DNA from: an uncultured Alistipes sp.
GTDB taxonomy: Bacteria > Bacteroidota > Bacteroidia > Bacteroidales > Rikenellaceae
Assembly (NCBI GenBank): GCA_900768045.1
Contig: CAAGBL010000095.1
Span: 1 to 64,000 of the forward strand
Direction: 5' to 3'
Length of the DNA: 64,000 nucleotides
Each line of letters opens with the position of its first letter. The stretch's first letter is position 1. Under the pieces are notes generated by a model. That model was given only the letters and a program-made list of their open reading frames with translations, was not told where the DNA came from and searched no databases. Both the position numbers and the translations under genes were made by a program. Of the stretch, positions 14,986 through 23,641 are shown in pieces.

Positions 14986-17900
14986 TATTTTGTTCTATTA
15001 CGAGTCTTATTGGTTTTGTTCAAAAGGCCCACAAGAGTGCGTCCCTCAATACGGAATACCACATCATCATAGACTCCACCTGCGGGTTCTATCAACGAGC
15101 GCAGCTTATTCAATGGAGCTACGACCTCAGGGTTGTTCTGGGCTCCTGAATACTCACCGAATAAACCGAGAGTAGGACCGTAAGCTATACCACCATCAGC
15201 GAACTTCGGCAAGCCGAGCATAATGCCCACCATCGCCGCAATCATTCCTGCTCCGATAGCGATACCAGCCCAAGGAATACCAGCGTGGGCACTCATCGTC
15301 TTGGCAGCAGCTTCCGCAACATAAGCAGTGGTAGCAGTAGTAGCTGCTGCTGTTTCAGCCGCAGAGGTCGCCACCGCAGTAGTAGCACCAGCGACCTGTG
15401 CTGCAGTAGCGGTTACAGTTGCTGCCGTTTCCGCACCTTTGGCTGCGGTTCTCGCCCCTGATGCTACGGCACTACCTGTAATTGCAGCAGTTTCTGCTGT
15501 ATAGGCTGCAGTCTCTGTAACAACTGCTGCCGTAGTAGAGGCAGCGGTGGTCGCCTTTGCTGTACCATCGGCAATGGTCGCAGTAGTTGATGTTGCAGTA
15601 GATGCAGCTTCCGCAGCTTTGGCTGCTGACAACGCTTGTGATGCAGTTACAAGCGTTTCAATCATACCAACTACGGAGCTGATACCATCGTATATCTGGA
15701 ACATTCCATCAATAACGGCAACGGTCTTCTCCCAAGCGGTACCATTACCCTGTAATGCTGAGGTTATGCCCTCAATACCATTACCGATACCCTTAACAGC
15801 ACCCCACGCATCTCGAAGCGATAAGCTGCTTCTCTCCAATTGCCCCTCATAGCCTCGCCAAGTGGTTATCAAACCCTCCACCTGCTTGCGTTGCTCATCA
15901 TTGAGGGGGTTGTTAGTATCATCAAGCATCGCCTGAAGGTTGCGTATCTGATCACGCACTCCCTCCAAACCGATAAGTTCTAATTCAAGTTTCAGCGTTC
16001 TGCGGTCTAACCCGCCCAAATTTGCTACATCCTGCTGCATCGCTGGAATATCCAGCTTGCGGGACATAGCTGCCTGTTTAGCCTCTATTGCCGCAATGGT
16101 CGCCTGTATCTGGGCACGCTCCGACTCATTAGCCGTCTGCAACTTTGCCTGATAATGATTGAGAGCAGCCTCCAACTTATCGAAGGTATCCAGCTTCTTC
16201 AAGTCGCTGAAATCGGCATCTGAAGACAATCCAACAGAATAAGCACTTTGTAAAGTTCTTAAAGCATCAATAGTCTCTTGAAGTGCTTTGCGTTGCTTAC
16301 CATCGGTTGCTTTATTAAGCATCTGCTCATATAGGGACAACGCCAATGATAAATCATCAAAACTATCATACTTCAAAGGCAACGATAACAAGGCAATACT
16401 ATCCTCAACCTCAGCTTTTTTCGCTTTGTATTGATTTATTGTAGATACTATTTGGGCACGCTCCGACTCATTGGCCGTCTTCAATCGTTGCTCGTAGTGA
16501 TTAATAATCGCATCAAAATCTGCGAGAGAAGTAGGATTTGATGGGAGCCCCAATGCCGCCAGCTCTTCATTGATTGTATCAAGTTTTTGCTGCCAGACAT
16601 TGATGTCCTTCTGAATGTTGGTACGCTCTTCTGCAGAGGCTTCTTTCAATGCTACACGAAGATCCTGCAATTTCTTTTCTATTTCGGCTATGCTACCAGC
16701 CTTCGGAGGGATATCCTCCTGTGTACTTCCACCACCAGACGAGGAAAGGCCCATACTCTCCCATATAGCAGCAAATTTGGCATCTTGCTCCTTAGCAATA
16801 GCAATATATTTATCACCCGCCTCAATTTCTTTTTGAGCAGCTTCCTCATATACATCTCCTCTTGCTTGCACTCTTGCCATTACGGCTCTTTCGCCAATAG
16901 CCTTTTGTTCTGCCCAATTCCCTTTTGCTGCTTCTAATTGTGCCATAGAGCCCGCCCCCTGAAGTTGAACTCGGCGAGCTTCCATTTGTGCAGGGAAGAT
17001 AGCGTCACGATCTTCATCTGTAACCGTGCGAGCTTCACCCGCAAGCATCATATTTTCGATAGCGGCCTTATATCGTTGGGCTGCCAACTCCATTGCAGCA
17101 GCCGCCATTGCCTTATGCTTCAACGACTGAATGAAGGCACTTTCGTTGTTTACAAGGAGATTCTCTGCATCACGAGCATTGGTAATAGACACTCCCAAGT
17201 TCTCAAATGCAGTCTGATTATCCTTGATAAACTTCTGCTGTTTGCGGGCATCGTTACCAACCGCAGTCCAGCCATTCTGCAACTTGCGGAATTCAAGAAG
17301 TTGAGAAGCTACGCTATTGGCAACTGATGAGCGTATAGAGTTCATATTGTCCTCCTGTGCCTTTGTTGCCGCTTCTTGTGCTTCCTTTTCTTCTCGTTTC
17401 TTGCTTACAAATCGGTCAATGGCGGATATCACCGTTCCAATGATAACAGATGCACCCAAAGTGGCTGCCGCCATAAACGCCTTGGCTGCGACAGTCGAAA
17501 CGCCGAGCGATACAGTTAGCTTTGTTTGGGCTACTCTCCACAATTCCGTAACCTTACGCACTGTTACGATGCGGAATGCGGAGGTAGCGTGAAGAGTATT
17601 TGCTACCTGTTGCATACCCATCATAATAGCCATAACAGATTGCATCTTCGCCTGTACCTCCATTAAACGCTCGTTATCCTTTGTAAATAACGATATAACG
17701 CCGGAGCCAGCCGAGTACAAGCCCATCAAGCCCTGCATACCAGATATGAGACCTCCCCATTGTGTGGCACCTGTGGAGAGGGCAAGTTGTTCCGTCTGGA
17801 GTTCTCGGTATGCAGTTCCGAGTTGCTCCATCTTGGCACGCATCTCGTCATATTCAGCAGTGTTGGATTTACCCTCCATACGCAAACGAGCCATCTCATT

Positions 17901-18440
17901 GCGTAAATTCATCAGCTGGGTACGAACAGATGTGACACTGTTCTTATACTGCGATTGAGCTTGTTCCATCGCTGCCAAAGCCTGACGCTCACCATCTAAC
18001 TCTGCACGCAGGGTGTCTGCCTTCCCCGCATATTGTTTTTTTGCATAAGTCGTGGGCGCACTATCACGCTTAGCAACCATCTCTCTATACTCCTTTTCAA
18101 GGTCTTTGACAACCTTACGCTGTATAGATAGCTGTTGCTGTAAATTGGCTGTGCCATTCTGTACTTCAGACGAAATAGTGTCGAATGCCTCCCTATACGC
18201 CGAAGCCGTGCCACTCATCGCTTTGGTCGCTCCGGACTCAACAGTTTGGAACGCCTGTGCATTTTGCTTTGCGAGGGCGGATACAGCTGCCCCCTGTGCT
18301 GTAAATTCTTTGGTCGCAGCACCAACAGCACCCGAGGTTGCAGACTGCATAGCACGCACCTCCGAAACTATCTTGGACGCAATACCCGAAACGGAATCAC
18401 GACCACGAAAGTCAATCTCGTATGTTACTTTCTTTGCCAT
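14985..18440 (-). CDS. Tail tape measure protein
   Basis: 1,151 aa from ATG 18440 (MAKKVTYEIDFRG). Long helical regions, tandem units around LxxYxxxLxxANESERAQI (about 615-840), a strongly Ala/Thr-rich stretch (about 960-1060) and a hydrophobic segment near 1075-1097 are typical of tape measure proteins, which set tail length and help DNA entry. Its position after the frameshifted chaperone pair confirms the call. By the usual rule of about 0.15 nm per residue the tail would be about 170 nm. The start overlaps the end of the preceding chaperone frame. Confidence 0.92.
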   Translation of the reverse strand: MAKKVTYEIDFRGRDSVSGIASKIVSEVRAMQSATSGAVGAATKEFTAQGAAVSALAKQNAQAFQTVESGATKAMSGTASAYREAFDTISSEVQNGTANLQQQLSIQRKVVKDLEKEYREMVAKRDSAPTTYAKKQYAGKADTLRAELDGERQALAAMEQAQSQYKNSVTSVRTQLMNLRNEMARLRMEGKSNTAEYDEMRAKMEQLGTAYRELQTEQLALSTGATQWGGLISGMQGLMGLYSAGSGVISLFTKDNERLMEVQAKMQSVMAIMMGMQQVANTLHATSAFRIVTVRKVTELWRVAQTKLTVSLGVSTVAAKAFMAAATLGASVIIGTVISAIDRFVSKKREEKEAQEAATKAQEDNMNSIRSSVANSVASQLLEFRKLQNGWTAVGNDARKQQKFIKDNQTAFENLGVSITNARDAENLLVNNESAFIQSLKHKAMAAAAMELAAQRYKAAIENMMLAGEARTVTDEDRDAIFPAQMEARRVQLQGAGSMAQLEAAKGNWAEQKAIGERAVMARVQARGDVYEEAAQKEIEAGDKYIAIAKEQDAKFAAIWESMGLSSSGGGSTQEDIPPKAGSIAEIEKKLQDLRVALKEASAEERTNIQKDINVWQQKLDTINEELAALGLPSNPTSLADFDAIINHYEQRLKTANESERAQIVSTINQYKAKKAEVEDSIALLSLPLKYDSFDDLSLALSLYEQMLNKATDGKQRKALQETIDALRTLQSAYSVGLSSDADFSDLKKLDTFDKLEAALNHYQAKLQTANESERAQIQATIAAIEAKQAAMSRKLDIPAMQQDVANLGGLDRRTLKLELELIGLEGVRDQIRNLQAMLDDTNNPLNDEQRKQVEGLITTWRGYEGQLERSSLSLRDAWGAVKGIGNGIEGITSALQGNGTAWEKTVAVIDGMFQIYDGISSVVGMIETLVTASQALSAAKAAEAASTATSTTATIADGTAKATTAASTTAAVVTETAAYTAETAAITGSAVASGARTAAKGAETAATVTATAAQVAGATTAVATSAAETAAATTATTAYVAEAAAKTMSAHAGIPWAGIAIGAGMIAAMVGIMLGLPKFADGGIAYGPTLGLFGEYSGAQNNPEVVAPLNKLRSLIEPAGGVYDDVVFRIEGRTLVGLLNKTNKTRNRTK

Positions 18441-18783
18441 TAGACCAAAGTTTATCGTAGTATTCAAGTTCACGAAGCGACTCCTCACGCTCCGCCTTTG
18501 TCATCTTCTTTTTAGGTTTGTTGGGCTTATCCCAAGGGAATGGTAGAATGTCGGTTGGTTTGAGGTTTTTCTTTTTGGAGTAAGGCTTCAACACCGCCCA
18601 CATTATAGATCTCGTTTGCTCCCAACCAGCCTTAACCTTGTTATCCTGCTCGGCTCGCCATTCTGCGTAGATGGCATCAAATTGCGCTGGGGTAAGGGCT
18701 GAAAAGTCGTCTATCGACAAGCCCATACACCCAACAGCAATTCCCAACAATTTATCAATCGAGACAGGATTTAGTCGTTTTTT
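18412..18783 (-). CDS. Tail assembly chaperone, frameshift extension (GT-like)
   Basis: This frame, in -1 phase to the gene ending at 18771, is open from the slippery site A_AAA_AAC (18783-18777) through KRLNPVSIDKLL to MTKAEREESL and its stop at 18412. It has no good ATG near its beginning, and the first in-frame candidates are TTG. As with lambda G/GT, ribosomes slipping back one base would make a fused chaperone that links the tube protein to the tape measure. About 124 codons follow the slip. Independent start at TTG 18750 is the alternative. Confidence 0.75.
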   Translation of the reverse strand, partial: KKRLNPVSIDKLLGIAVGCMGLSIDDFSALTPAQFDAIYAEWRAEQDNKVKAGWEQTRSIMWAVLKPYSKKKNLKPTDILPFPWDKPNKPKKKMTKAEREESLRELEYYDKLWSNGKESNIRD

Positions 18784-19088
18784 GAGTTCTCGCCATTATC
18801 CGCTGCGACCTTCTCCATCACAGCAGCACTGATATCGCCAAGAAGCTGGATATAGTCGCCGAACTCCAATCGGTCAGCAAAGTCCTCAAATGAGTAGTTA
18901 AACTCCTCCTTGTTGCGGCGGCAGTGAGCCTTCACCACATGGTAGATATATTTCAGGTTATTCTCGGTATCCTCGGGAGTAATCGCCGAAGCCTCCATAC
19001 CCGTTTCGTTCTTGAAAGAGAGCATTGCTCCCATAGTTTCGATATAAGGGTACTTCTTACCCTCAAAGTTCAAAAATATAGCTTTCAT
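18771..19088 (-). CDS. Tail assembly chaperone (G-like)
   Basis: 105 aa, between the tail tube and tape measure genes, the fixed position of gpG-like chaperones. It starts MKAIFLNFEGKKYPY and is acidic. Its last codons contain the slippery heptamer that produces the longer GT-like form. A four-unit 11-bp repeat array precedes the start. Function follows from position and the frameshift. Confidence 0.75.
   Translation of the reverse strand: MKAIFLNFEGKKYPYIETMGAMLSFKNETGMEASAITPEDTENNLKYIYHVVKAHCRRNKEEFNYSFEDFADRLEFGDYIQLLGDISAAVMEKVAADNGENSKND
18777..18783 (-). promoter_or_regulatory. Programmed -1 frameshift site (A AAA AAC)
   Basis: In the zero frame the codons read TCA AAA AAC GAC TAA, so the heptamer has the canonical X XXY YYZ phasing and lies two codons before the stop. 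The -1 frame is open into the second chaperone frame. No strong pseudoknot was identified by eye. Confidence 0.75.
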
Positions 19089-19130
19089 TGTTTCGATTGT
19101 TATTCAAATGTTATTCGATTGTTGGTTGAA
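19087..19130 (-). repeat. 11-bp phased array before the tail chaperone gene
   Basis: On the minus strand the units TTCAACCAACA, ATCGAATAACA, TTTGAATAACA and ATCGAAACAAT follow one another at exactly 11 bp and run into the start codon at 19088. The pattern is looser than in the other arrays. Confidence 0.5.
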
Positions 19131-19175
19131 TAACGGGCGAAGCATTTGCCCCGCCCGTTAAAGAGTGTTGGGCGA

Positions 19176-19616
19176 TTATGCGACCTCCACAGTCTTAACC
19201 TCCCCAGAGTTCTCGAGACTGATTGAGTAGGTTGAGTCGTCATCAGCTGGATCACTCTCCTCCAAGGAGGTGATGATAAACTGACCTGTGCGATACTTCT
19301 TCGCCTCCTCGCCTCGATACGCATACTTCAAGGTTACAGGCTCACCCTTCTCCCAAAGGGCAAGCAGGGTGTCATAACCCATCTCGTCATCTGCGAATAC
19401 GAAGCCTTCGGCTGATACAGACACAGACAGGCCCGATACGCTCTTCTCCTTCCACTTACCCGTGTTAGAAGTCTCCTTTGTTGCTCGGTCCTTGGTTTCT
19501 GCCTGATTCTGGATAGAACAAGACTTGGAGTGACCGAGGGGCGTGTCATTTACGAGTAGAATCATATTACTACCGTGGATATAGCCCTCTTTTTCTGGTG
19601 CTACTACTTCTGCCAT
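19176..19616 (-). CDS. Major tail tube protein
   Basis: 146 aa. NMILLVNDTPLGHSKSCSIQN at the start and the later GWKxKSVSGLSVSVSAEGFV-type segment are typical of TP901-1/lambda-type tube proteins of siphophages. It lies just before the chaperone pair and tape measure. It would form the hexameric tail tube. No sheath gene is present. Confidence 0.8.
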   Translation of the reverse strand: MAEVVAPEKEGYIHGSNMILLVNDTPLGHSKSCSIQNQAETKDRATKETSNTGKWKEKSVSGLSVSVSAEGFVFADDEMGYDTLLALWEKGEPVTLKYAYRGEEAKKYRTGQFIITSLEESDPADDDSTYSISLENSGEVKTVEVA

Positions 19617-20305
19617 AGTTTCGTTACTTTATTGATTAGTGTTTTGATAATAGACCCTAAACGGGTGCGGTTCCATAAAATACGGATGGCGATACATAAT
19701 GCCACCCCGAGCACGACACCGCCAAGCAGCCACTTGTGCCAATTGGAAGGCTTCTTTACAGTCTGCTCGACCTGCTCAGTAGTTCCAGAGCGAGCCATCT
19801 CTAATGCCTCATACTCATCGATGAGCTTCTGTTGGTCGAGGATAACATTCCGCAAAGAGTCAATAGTGCTACATTGTCGGAATACCGTCTGCTCAAAGCG
19901 CCAACTTCGGCGGGCGACACTATCACAGTTACCGGTAATCACGATATTATCTCCTTGCCGCTTCGCCTCCACCGAAGAGCGTCCCTCGCTTGCGTTATAT
20001 GAGGCACCCTCGGGTAAGTCAAGGAGGTTCTGAGTCGGCACCGTCAGAGAGCTCGTCTGTGCAGGTACCACCTCCGTGTCCTCCGACTTCGTTGTCGTCT
20101 GTTGAGTCTCCACCTGATGGAGTACGGAGTGCTGCTCTGCGTGTGCGGTTTCTGCCTGAATTACGGCACTTGCGACCTCCTGCACTACCTCGTCCATCGT
20201 CTCGGACTTCGAGCTCGTTGATTTGGTCGCGCTGCACGATGCCAGACAAGTCATTGCGAGCAAGAGCAGAAGCATAAGGGGGAATCCCCTGATTGTTTTT
20301 CTCAT
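19604..20305 (-). CDS. Lipoprotein with C-terminal TM segment, candidate spanin
   Basis: 233 aa. A signal peptide ends in a lipobox (MTCLASC, Cys about 24), and a second hydrophobic segment lies at about 193-211 (WLLGGVVLGVALCIAIRIL). A lipid anchor plus a membrane segment is the plan of one-protein spanins, which fuse inner and outer membranes in the last lysis step. The first 287 bp overlap the upstream coiled-coil gene in another frame, like Rz/Rz1. It overlaps the tube gene start by 13 bp. Role inferred from topology and the amidase next door. Confidence 0.6.
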   Translation of the reverse strand: MRKTIRGFPLMLLLLLAMTCLASCSATKSTSSKSETMDEVVQEVASAVIQAETAHAEQHSVLHQVETQQTTTKSEDTEVVPAQTSSLTVPTQNLLDLPEGASYNASEGRSSVEAKRQGDNIVITGNCDSVARRSWRFEQTVFRQCSTIDSLRNVILDQQKLIDEYEALEMARSGTTEQVEQTVKKPSNWHKWLLGGVVLGVALCIAIRILWNRTRLGSIIKTLINKVTKLWQK

Positions 20306-20585
20306 AGTTTTTCAGTTGTTTGGTTAATGAATCAATTTTGCGTGTTAGAGAGTCAATTTTACCCTCCATTACCTGTTGGTTGGCGAGCAGTTTAGCATTA
20401 TCTGCTTTCAACTGCACATTCTCGTTTAGCGTCTCGGTGTACTTCTCCGTTAGCAGGTCGATGGACTTCTGTAACTCAGACAGAAAATCGTTCTTCTGCT
20501 TACGGTGTGCAAAGAACCACGCCACCATTGACGATCCACAGCCACCAACGAACAGCAATATGTCTTTTACGGTTTCAAAGTCCAT
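20019..20585 (-). CDS. Membrane coiled-coil protein, Rz-like or holin-related
   Basis: 188 aa: one N-terminal membrane segment (ILLFVGGCGSSMVAWFFAH, about 9-27), then a coiled coil with repeated KIDSLTRKIDSLTKQL heptads (about 45-95), then a low-complexity Gly/Arg/Asp tail. The tail is encoded where the lipoprotein gene overlaps in another frame, which explains its odd composition. N-in membrane anchor plus periplasmic coiled coil is the i-spanin plan. It follows the endolysin by 15 bp. Confidence 0.6.
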   Translation of the reverse strand: MDFETVKDILLFVGGCGSSMVAWFFAHRKQKNDFLSELQKSIDLLTEKYTETLNENVQLKADNAKLLANQQVMEGKIDSLTRKIDSLTKQLKNYEKNNQGIPPYASALARNDLSGIVQRDQINELEVRDDGRGSAGGRKCRNSGRNRTRRAALRTPSGGDSTDDNEVGGHGGGTCTDELSDGADSEPP

Positions 20586-20600
20586 ACTTGAATCAGTTTA

Positions 20601-21062
20601 TTAGTTGATACCTATCTCTCGGAGCCACGCTGGGACATCAAACGAAGGACACGCCTTTGCGGATAGAGCGTTATGCCCAACGATTTCGACATCAGGGTGT
20701 CGGCGGTGGAAGTCGAGTACATACTGCTTCATTGCCTCCTTCTGTGCCTCGGTGCGAGTATCCTTGGGAGTTTTGGAGGTCGCAGCACGACCTCCTACAT
20801 ACACAATGTGCCGGGATGTGGAATTGTACCCTTTTGCCCCATTTGTAATCTCCCACGGATCTACATTCGCATCTTCGTTGTTCGCAACCAAACGCTCGAC
20901 TGTTCCGTCAAGGTGGAACATATCGGTGTAGCCGACCTGTTGCCAACCTCTACCCCCCTTTGAGGCAGGGGAGGTATGCCAATGACGAATATCGTCAGAG
21001 GACACCTTACGCCCCTCGGGGGTATCAGTGCAGTGTATTACCAAGCGTTTCAGTTGTGCCAT
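20601..21062 (-). CDS. Endolysin, N-acetylmuramoyl-L-alanine amidase
   Basis: 153 aa with the amidase_2 (T7 lysozyme-like) fold signatures: VIHCTDTPEG (zinc His about 10), a central HIVYVGG, and the C-terminal VGHNALSAKACPSFD with the zinc ligands His and Cys. It cleaves the bond between MurNAc and the peptide. No signal peptide is seen, so a holin or similar must release it. It opens the lysis block. Confidence 0.9.
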   Translation of the reverse strand: MAQLKRLVIHCTDTPEGRKVSSDDIRHWHTSPASKGGRGWQQVGYTDMFHLDGTVERLVANNEDANVDPWEITNGAKGYNSTSRHIVYVGGRAATSKTPKDTRTEAQKEAMKQYVLDFHRRHPDVEIVGHNALSAKACPSFDVPAWLREIGIN

Positions 21063-21064
21063 CG

Positions 21065-21421
21065 CTAATCCTCCTTGGGCTCTGCGCCCTCCGGCTCAAC
21101 AACCTCCTCGGGGGCAGGGTTAGCATCGCCCTCCTCAGGCTGCTCCTTTACCTTCTTGTCAGCCTTCTTGGGCTTTTGCGATGAACGACCAGCCTTGGGC
21201 TTCTCGTCCTCCTTCTTCTCCTCAGGCTTCTCGTCTGCTACCGTTGCAGGTGCAGGGGTTTCGTTGTCGGCACCTGTGGACAGCTCGATGACCTCACCGA
21301 GACCTCGCTTCACGATATCGTTGATGCGAGCAACATCGTCAATGTCGATGATTGCGCCAGCCTCAAAAATCTGCTTCTTGTTCTCCTTGTTGATAAAGGT
21401 CTTCAATACTTTCAGTTGCAT
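21065..21421 (-). CDS. Acidic, Lys/Glu/Pro-rich phage protein
   Basis: 118 aa. The first 50 residues (MQLKVLKTFINKENKKQIFEAG...) form a compact domain resembling small head-completion or decoration proteins; the rest is low-complexity (PEEKKEDEKPKAG...). It lies between capsid and endolysin. Function not recognised; a capsid accessory role is inferred from position. Confidence 0.6.
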   Translation of the reverse strand: MQLKVLKTFINKENKKQIFEAGAIIDIDDVARINDIVKRGLGEVIELSTGADNETPAPATVADEKPEEKKEDEKPKAGRSSQKPKKADKKVKEQPEEGDANPAPEEVVEPEGAEPKED

Positions 21422-21444
21422 ACTACTTCGTTTTAAGGTTAGAC

Positions 21445-22377
21445 TTATGCCTCAGGGAGTTCGTCTCTCCAATCAGCAAGAACGGTGTGCTCACCGAATG
21501 CGATGTTGGTATCTGCCTTCATCAACATCTTGAAGAAGTAACGCTCACCGGCATTGGTCAAGCGGTCAATCTTCACGCACTCGAAGTCGTCTGCGAGATT
21601 TACAGCTGCCCAGAGGTTCGAGTCGATATCCATCGTTGCGATGGTCGCTACGATAACGCCCTGAGGCCAATCTGCCAACGGCTCGATGTTGTACTTCTTG
21701 AAGCGAGCCACATTGCTCGAAGTAGGATCTGCACCCTTGTGATGGAGGTCGGTGAGCTCATCATCGTAGGCATCAAAGTCCTCAATAGACATCAAGAACT
21801 TCAAGCCGGGATGGTTGCGGAGAGCCTTAGGAATTGCACGGTGTACCTTGCGCAACTTCTGAATCATCGTATCCGCACCCGACACATCTGCCTTGACTAC
21901 ATCGCCATCGGCAAGGATACGAGTAAGAATACCATTGAAGAACTGCTCCTCACCCTCACCAGCGGTACCGTTGATAAAGTGCCAGCCAAGCTCAAAGTCC
22001 ACGACCTTGCCCAACTCCTCGAGGAATGCTGCCTGTGCCTCAGCAGGAAGCTCCGAGAATACGAGGTTGCCCGTAGGCTGCCACTGCTTCCAGAACTTCT
22101 CAAACGAGCGAGGATTGAAGGTGGTGAACGCCATAAAGTCCACAGGCTCCAACTTGCGCTCATCGATATTGAACGAGCCCTTCGAGTCGCCATCCTCAGG
22201 CTGCTCCTTGCGCTTCTGCAAGAACTTGCCAGCTTTCAAGCGAGGAATGTAAAATGCCTTCTGCACATTAGGCTCAATGTGGATAAGGCCACGCTTTACC
22301 AACTCATTGTTGGTCGTTGCTTTCACGAGAAGTTTTGCTAAAACTTCACCCTGATAAGCTGTCTGAATGTTTGCCAT
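21445..22377 (-). CDS. Putative major capsid protein
   Basis: 310 aa, downstream of the head protease/scaffold gene and of the size expected for Mu-like head proteins. It begins MANIQTAYQGEVLAKLLVKAT and has no enzyme motifs. It shows no obvious similarity by eye to Mu gpT, so the identification rests on position, length and composition. Confidence 0.7.
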   Translation of the reverse strand: MANIQTAYQGEVLAKLLVKATTNNELVKRGLIHIEPNVQKAFYIPRLKAGKFLQKRKEQPEDGDSKGSFNIDERKLEPVDFMAFTTFNPRSFEKFWKQWQPTGNLVFSELPAEAQAAFLEELGKVVDFELGWHFINGTAGEGEEQFFNGILTRILADGDVVKADVSGADTMIQKLRKVHRAIPKALRNHPGLKFLMSIEDFDAYDDELTDLHHKGADPTSSNVARFKKYNIEPLADWPQGVIVATIATMDIDSNLWAAVNLADDFECVKIDRLTNAGERYFFKMLMKADTNIAFGEHTVLADWRDELPEA

Positions 22378-22406
22378 AGTTTGTACTGTTTTTTGTTGTT
22401 ATTTTG

Positions 22407-23471
22407 TTACTTTTTGAGGTCCTCACGAATCTCATTCATACGGGCCTCCCACGCATCAGTTACCTGTGCACCACCCTTGCCGATGATAGTTGCTGCACGG
22501 CGTTTAGGCTTCTGTGATGCAAGAATAGCACGGGCATCGTCAGCCTTCTCCGTGTGGAGCATAGCGACATAGTGCTCACGCTGATCCTCCCCGATGCGAC
22601 CCTCATCGATAGCGGTCTGCACCTCGGCATCGATAGCAGCTTCCGCCGCCTCCTTTGCCTTCTGCTCATACTCATCCGCCTTCTCCTTGTAAGCATCACG
22701 CTCTTTGGTTACGGCTTCCAACTGCTCCGCCTTCGCCTCCATCTCGGCGATGCGGTTCATAATAGCTACTTCGTCAGCGCAGTCGCTGAACGAAGGTCTT
22801 GATTTGATTTTGTCGATCATTTGTTCGTGTTTGTTAGATAAAACCTTGATTGAATTAAGATATTGAGCAGTGTATCGCTCACATAGTTGCTGTTCTGAAA
22901 GGGTATCTACAACCTCGACCTTGTTAGGGTCATCGTAGATTGCATCAACAAATCCCATAGCCAACGCCTCATCAGCAGTCAGCCAATGGTTCTCGCCGTC
23001 CATATACTTTGCACGCACCTCCTCCACGCTCATACCTGTACGCTCGGAGTATATACTGCAAAGGATATCCTCAATATCCTCCAGCGTTTGGATATACTCC
23101 TTCAACTCATCAGCATTTGCGCTGACGATTACTGACGGGCGATGTATCATTATACGAGCATAACGACTCATCTTTACAGGCTTACCACAGCCCGCAATGA
23201 ACGAGGCGGTACTTGCTGCAATACAATCAATGTAGATAGTGATATCCGCTTGCGACTGATGCAAGGCATTGAAGATGGCGATGCCTGTATGCACATCACC
23301 TCCGACAGAGTTGATACGCACATCAATCTTTCGATATGTACGCTCTGCCTCCATCAGCTGGGCAACTACATCTTGTGCCCTAACATCGGCATAGTTGCCA
23401 ATCTCGCCATAAAGCAAGATGCAACAGGTGTCCTCCTGAGGACCGGGAATGATATTGAATATGTTTGCCAT
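22407..23471 (-). CDS. Head maturation protease (ClpP-like) with scaffold tail
   Basis: 354 aa from ATG 23471 (MANIFNIIPG). The first ~190 residues are ClpP/SppA-like: INSVGGDV (oxyanion loop), AASTASFIAGCG containing the nucleophile serine, and MIHRPSV with the catalytic His. The coiled-coil, Ala/Glu/Lys-rich C-terminal part is typical of an internal scaffold. It would process capsid precursors. It is the first gene of the leftward late operon, about 20 bp after the proposed late promoter. Confidence 0.85.
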   Translation of the reverse strand: MANIFNIIPGPQEDTCCILLYGEIGNYADVRAQDVVAQLMEAERTYRKIDVRINSVGGDVHTGIAIFNALHQSQADITIYIDCIAASTASFIAGCGKPVKMSRYARIMIHRPSVIVSANADELKEYIQTLEDIEDILCSIYSERTGMSVEEVRAKYMDGENHWLTADEALAMGFVDAIYDDPNKVEVVDTLSEQQLCERYTAQYLNSIKVLSNKHEQMIDKIKSRPSFSDCADEVAIMNRIAEMEAKAEQLEAVTKERDAYKEKADEYEQKAKEAAEAAIDAEVQTAIDEGRIGEDQREHYVAMLHTEKADDARAILASQKPKRRAATIIGKGGAQVTDAWEARMNEIREDLKK

Positions 23472-23489
23472 TTTGCGTTTTGTTTTGTG

Positions 23490-23620
23490 CAAAATTGGGG
23501 CGTGTATCTGCACTTTGCAAATCGCAAAAACATCATAACAAGTTACAATGTTATGATGACGCTATAAAGTGTTATGATGTTTTTCTGATTTGTCAATCAC
23601 CTATTTAGAGGTCAATTTTG
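23490..23620. promoter_or_regulatory. Divergent late promoters with activator boxes
   Basis: CAATTTTGC occurs toward both sides: 23613-23620 on plus and 23497-23490 on minus, each similar to TAnnTTTG. TGTTATGATG lies 33 nt upstream of each (23570-23579 plus; 23540-23531 minus). A third copy (plus) is at 23549-23558, 21 bp from the first plus copy. The mirror symmetry and equal spacing point to an activator, such as a Mor/C-like protein, switching on both late operons together. Confidence 0.7.
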
Positions 23621-23641
23621 CAAAAGCAAAAGCACAAAACT

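Noticed and set aside
21487..22341. A 284-codon plus-strand frame opposite the capsid gene
   Set aside because: Antisense shadow; the minus-strand capsid gene fits the operon, spacing and size.
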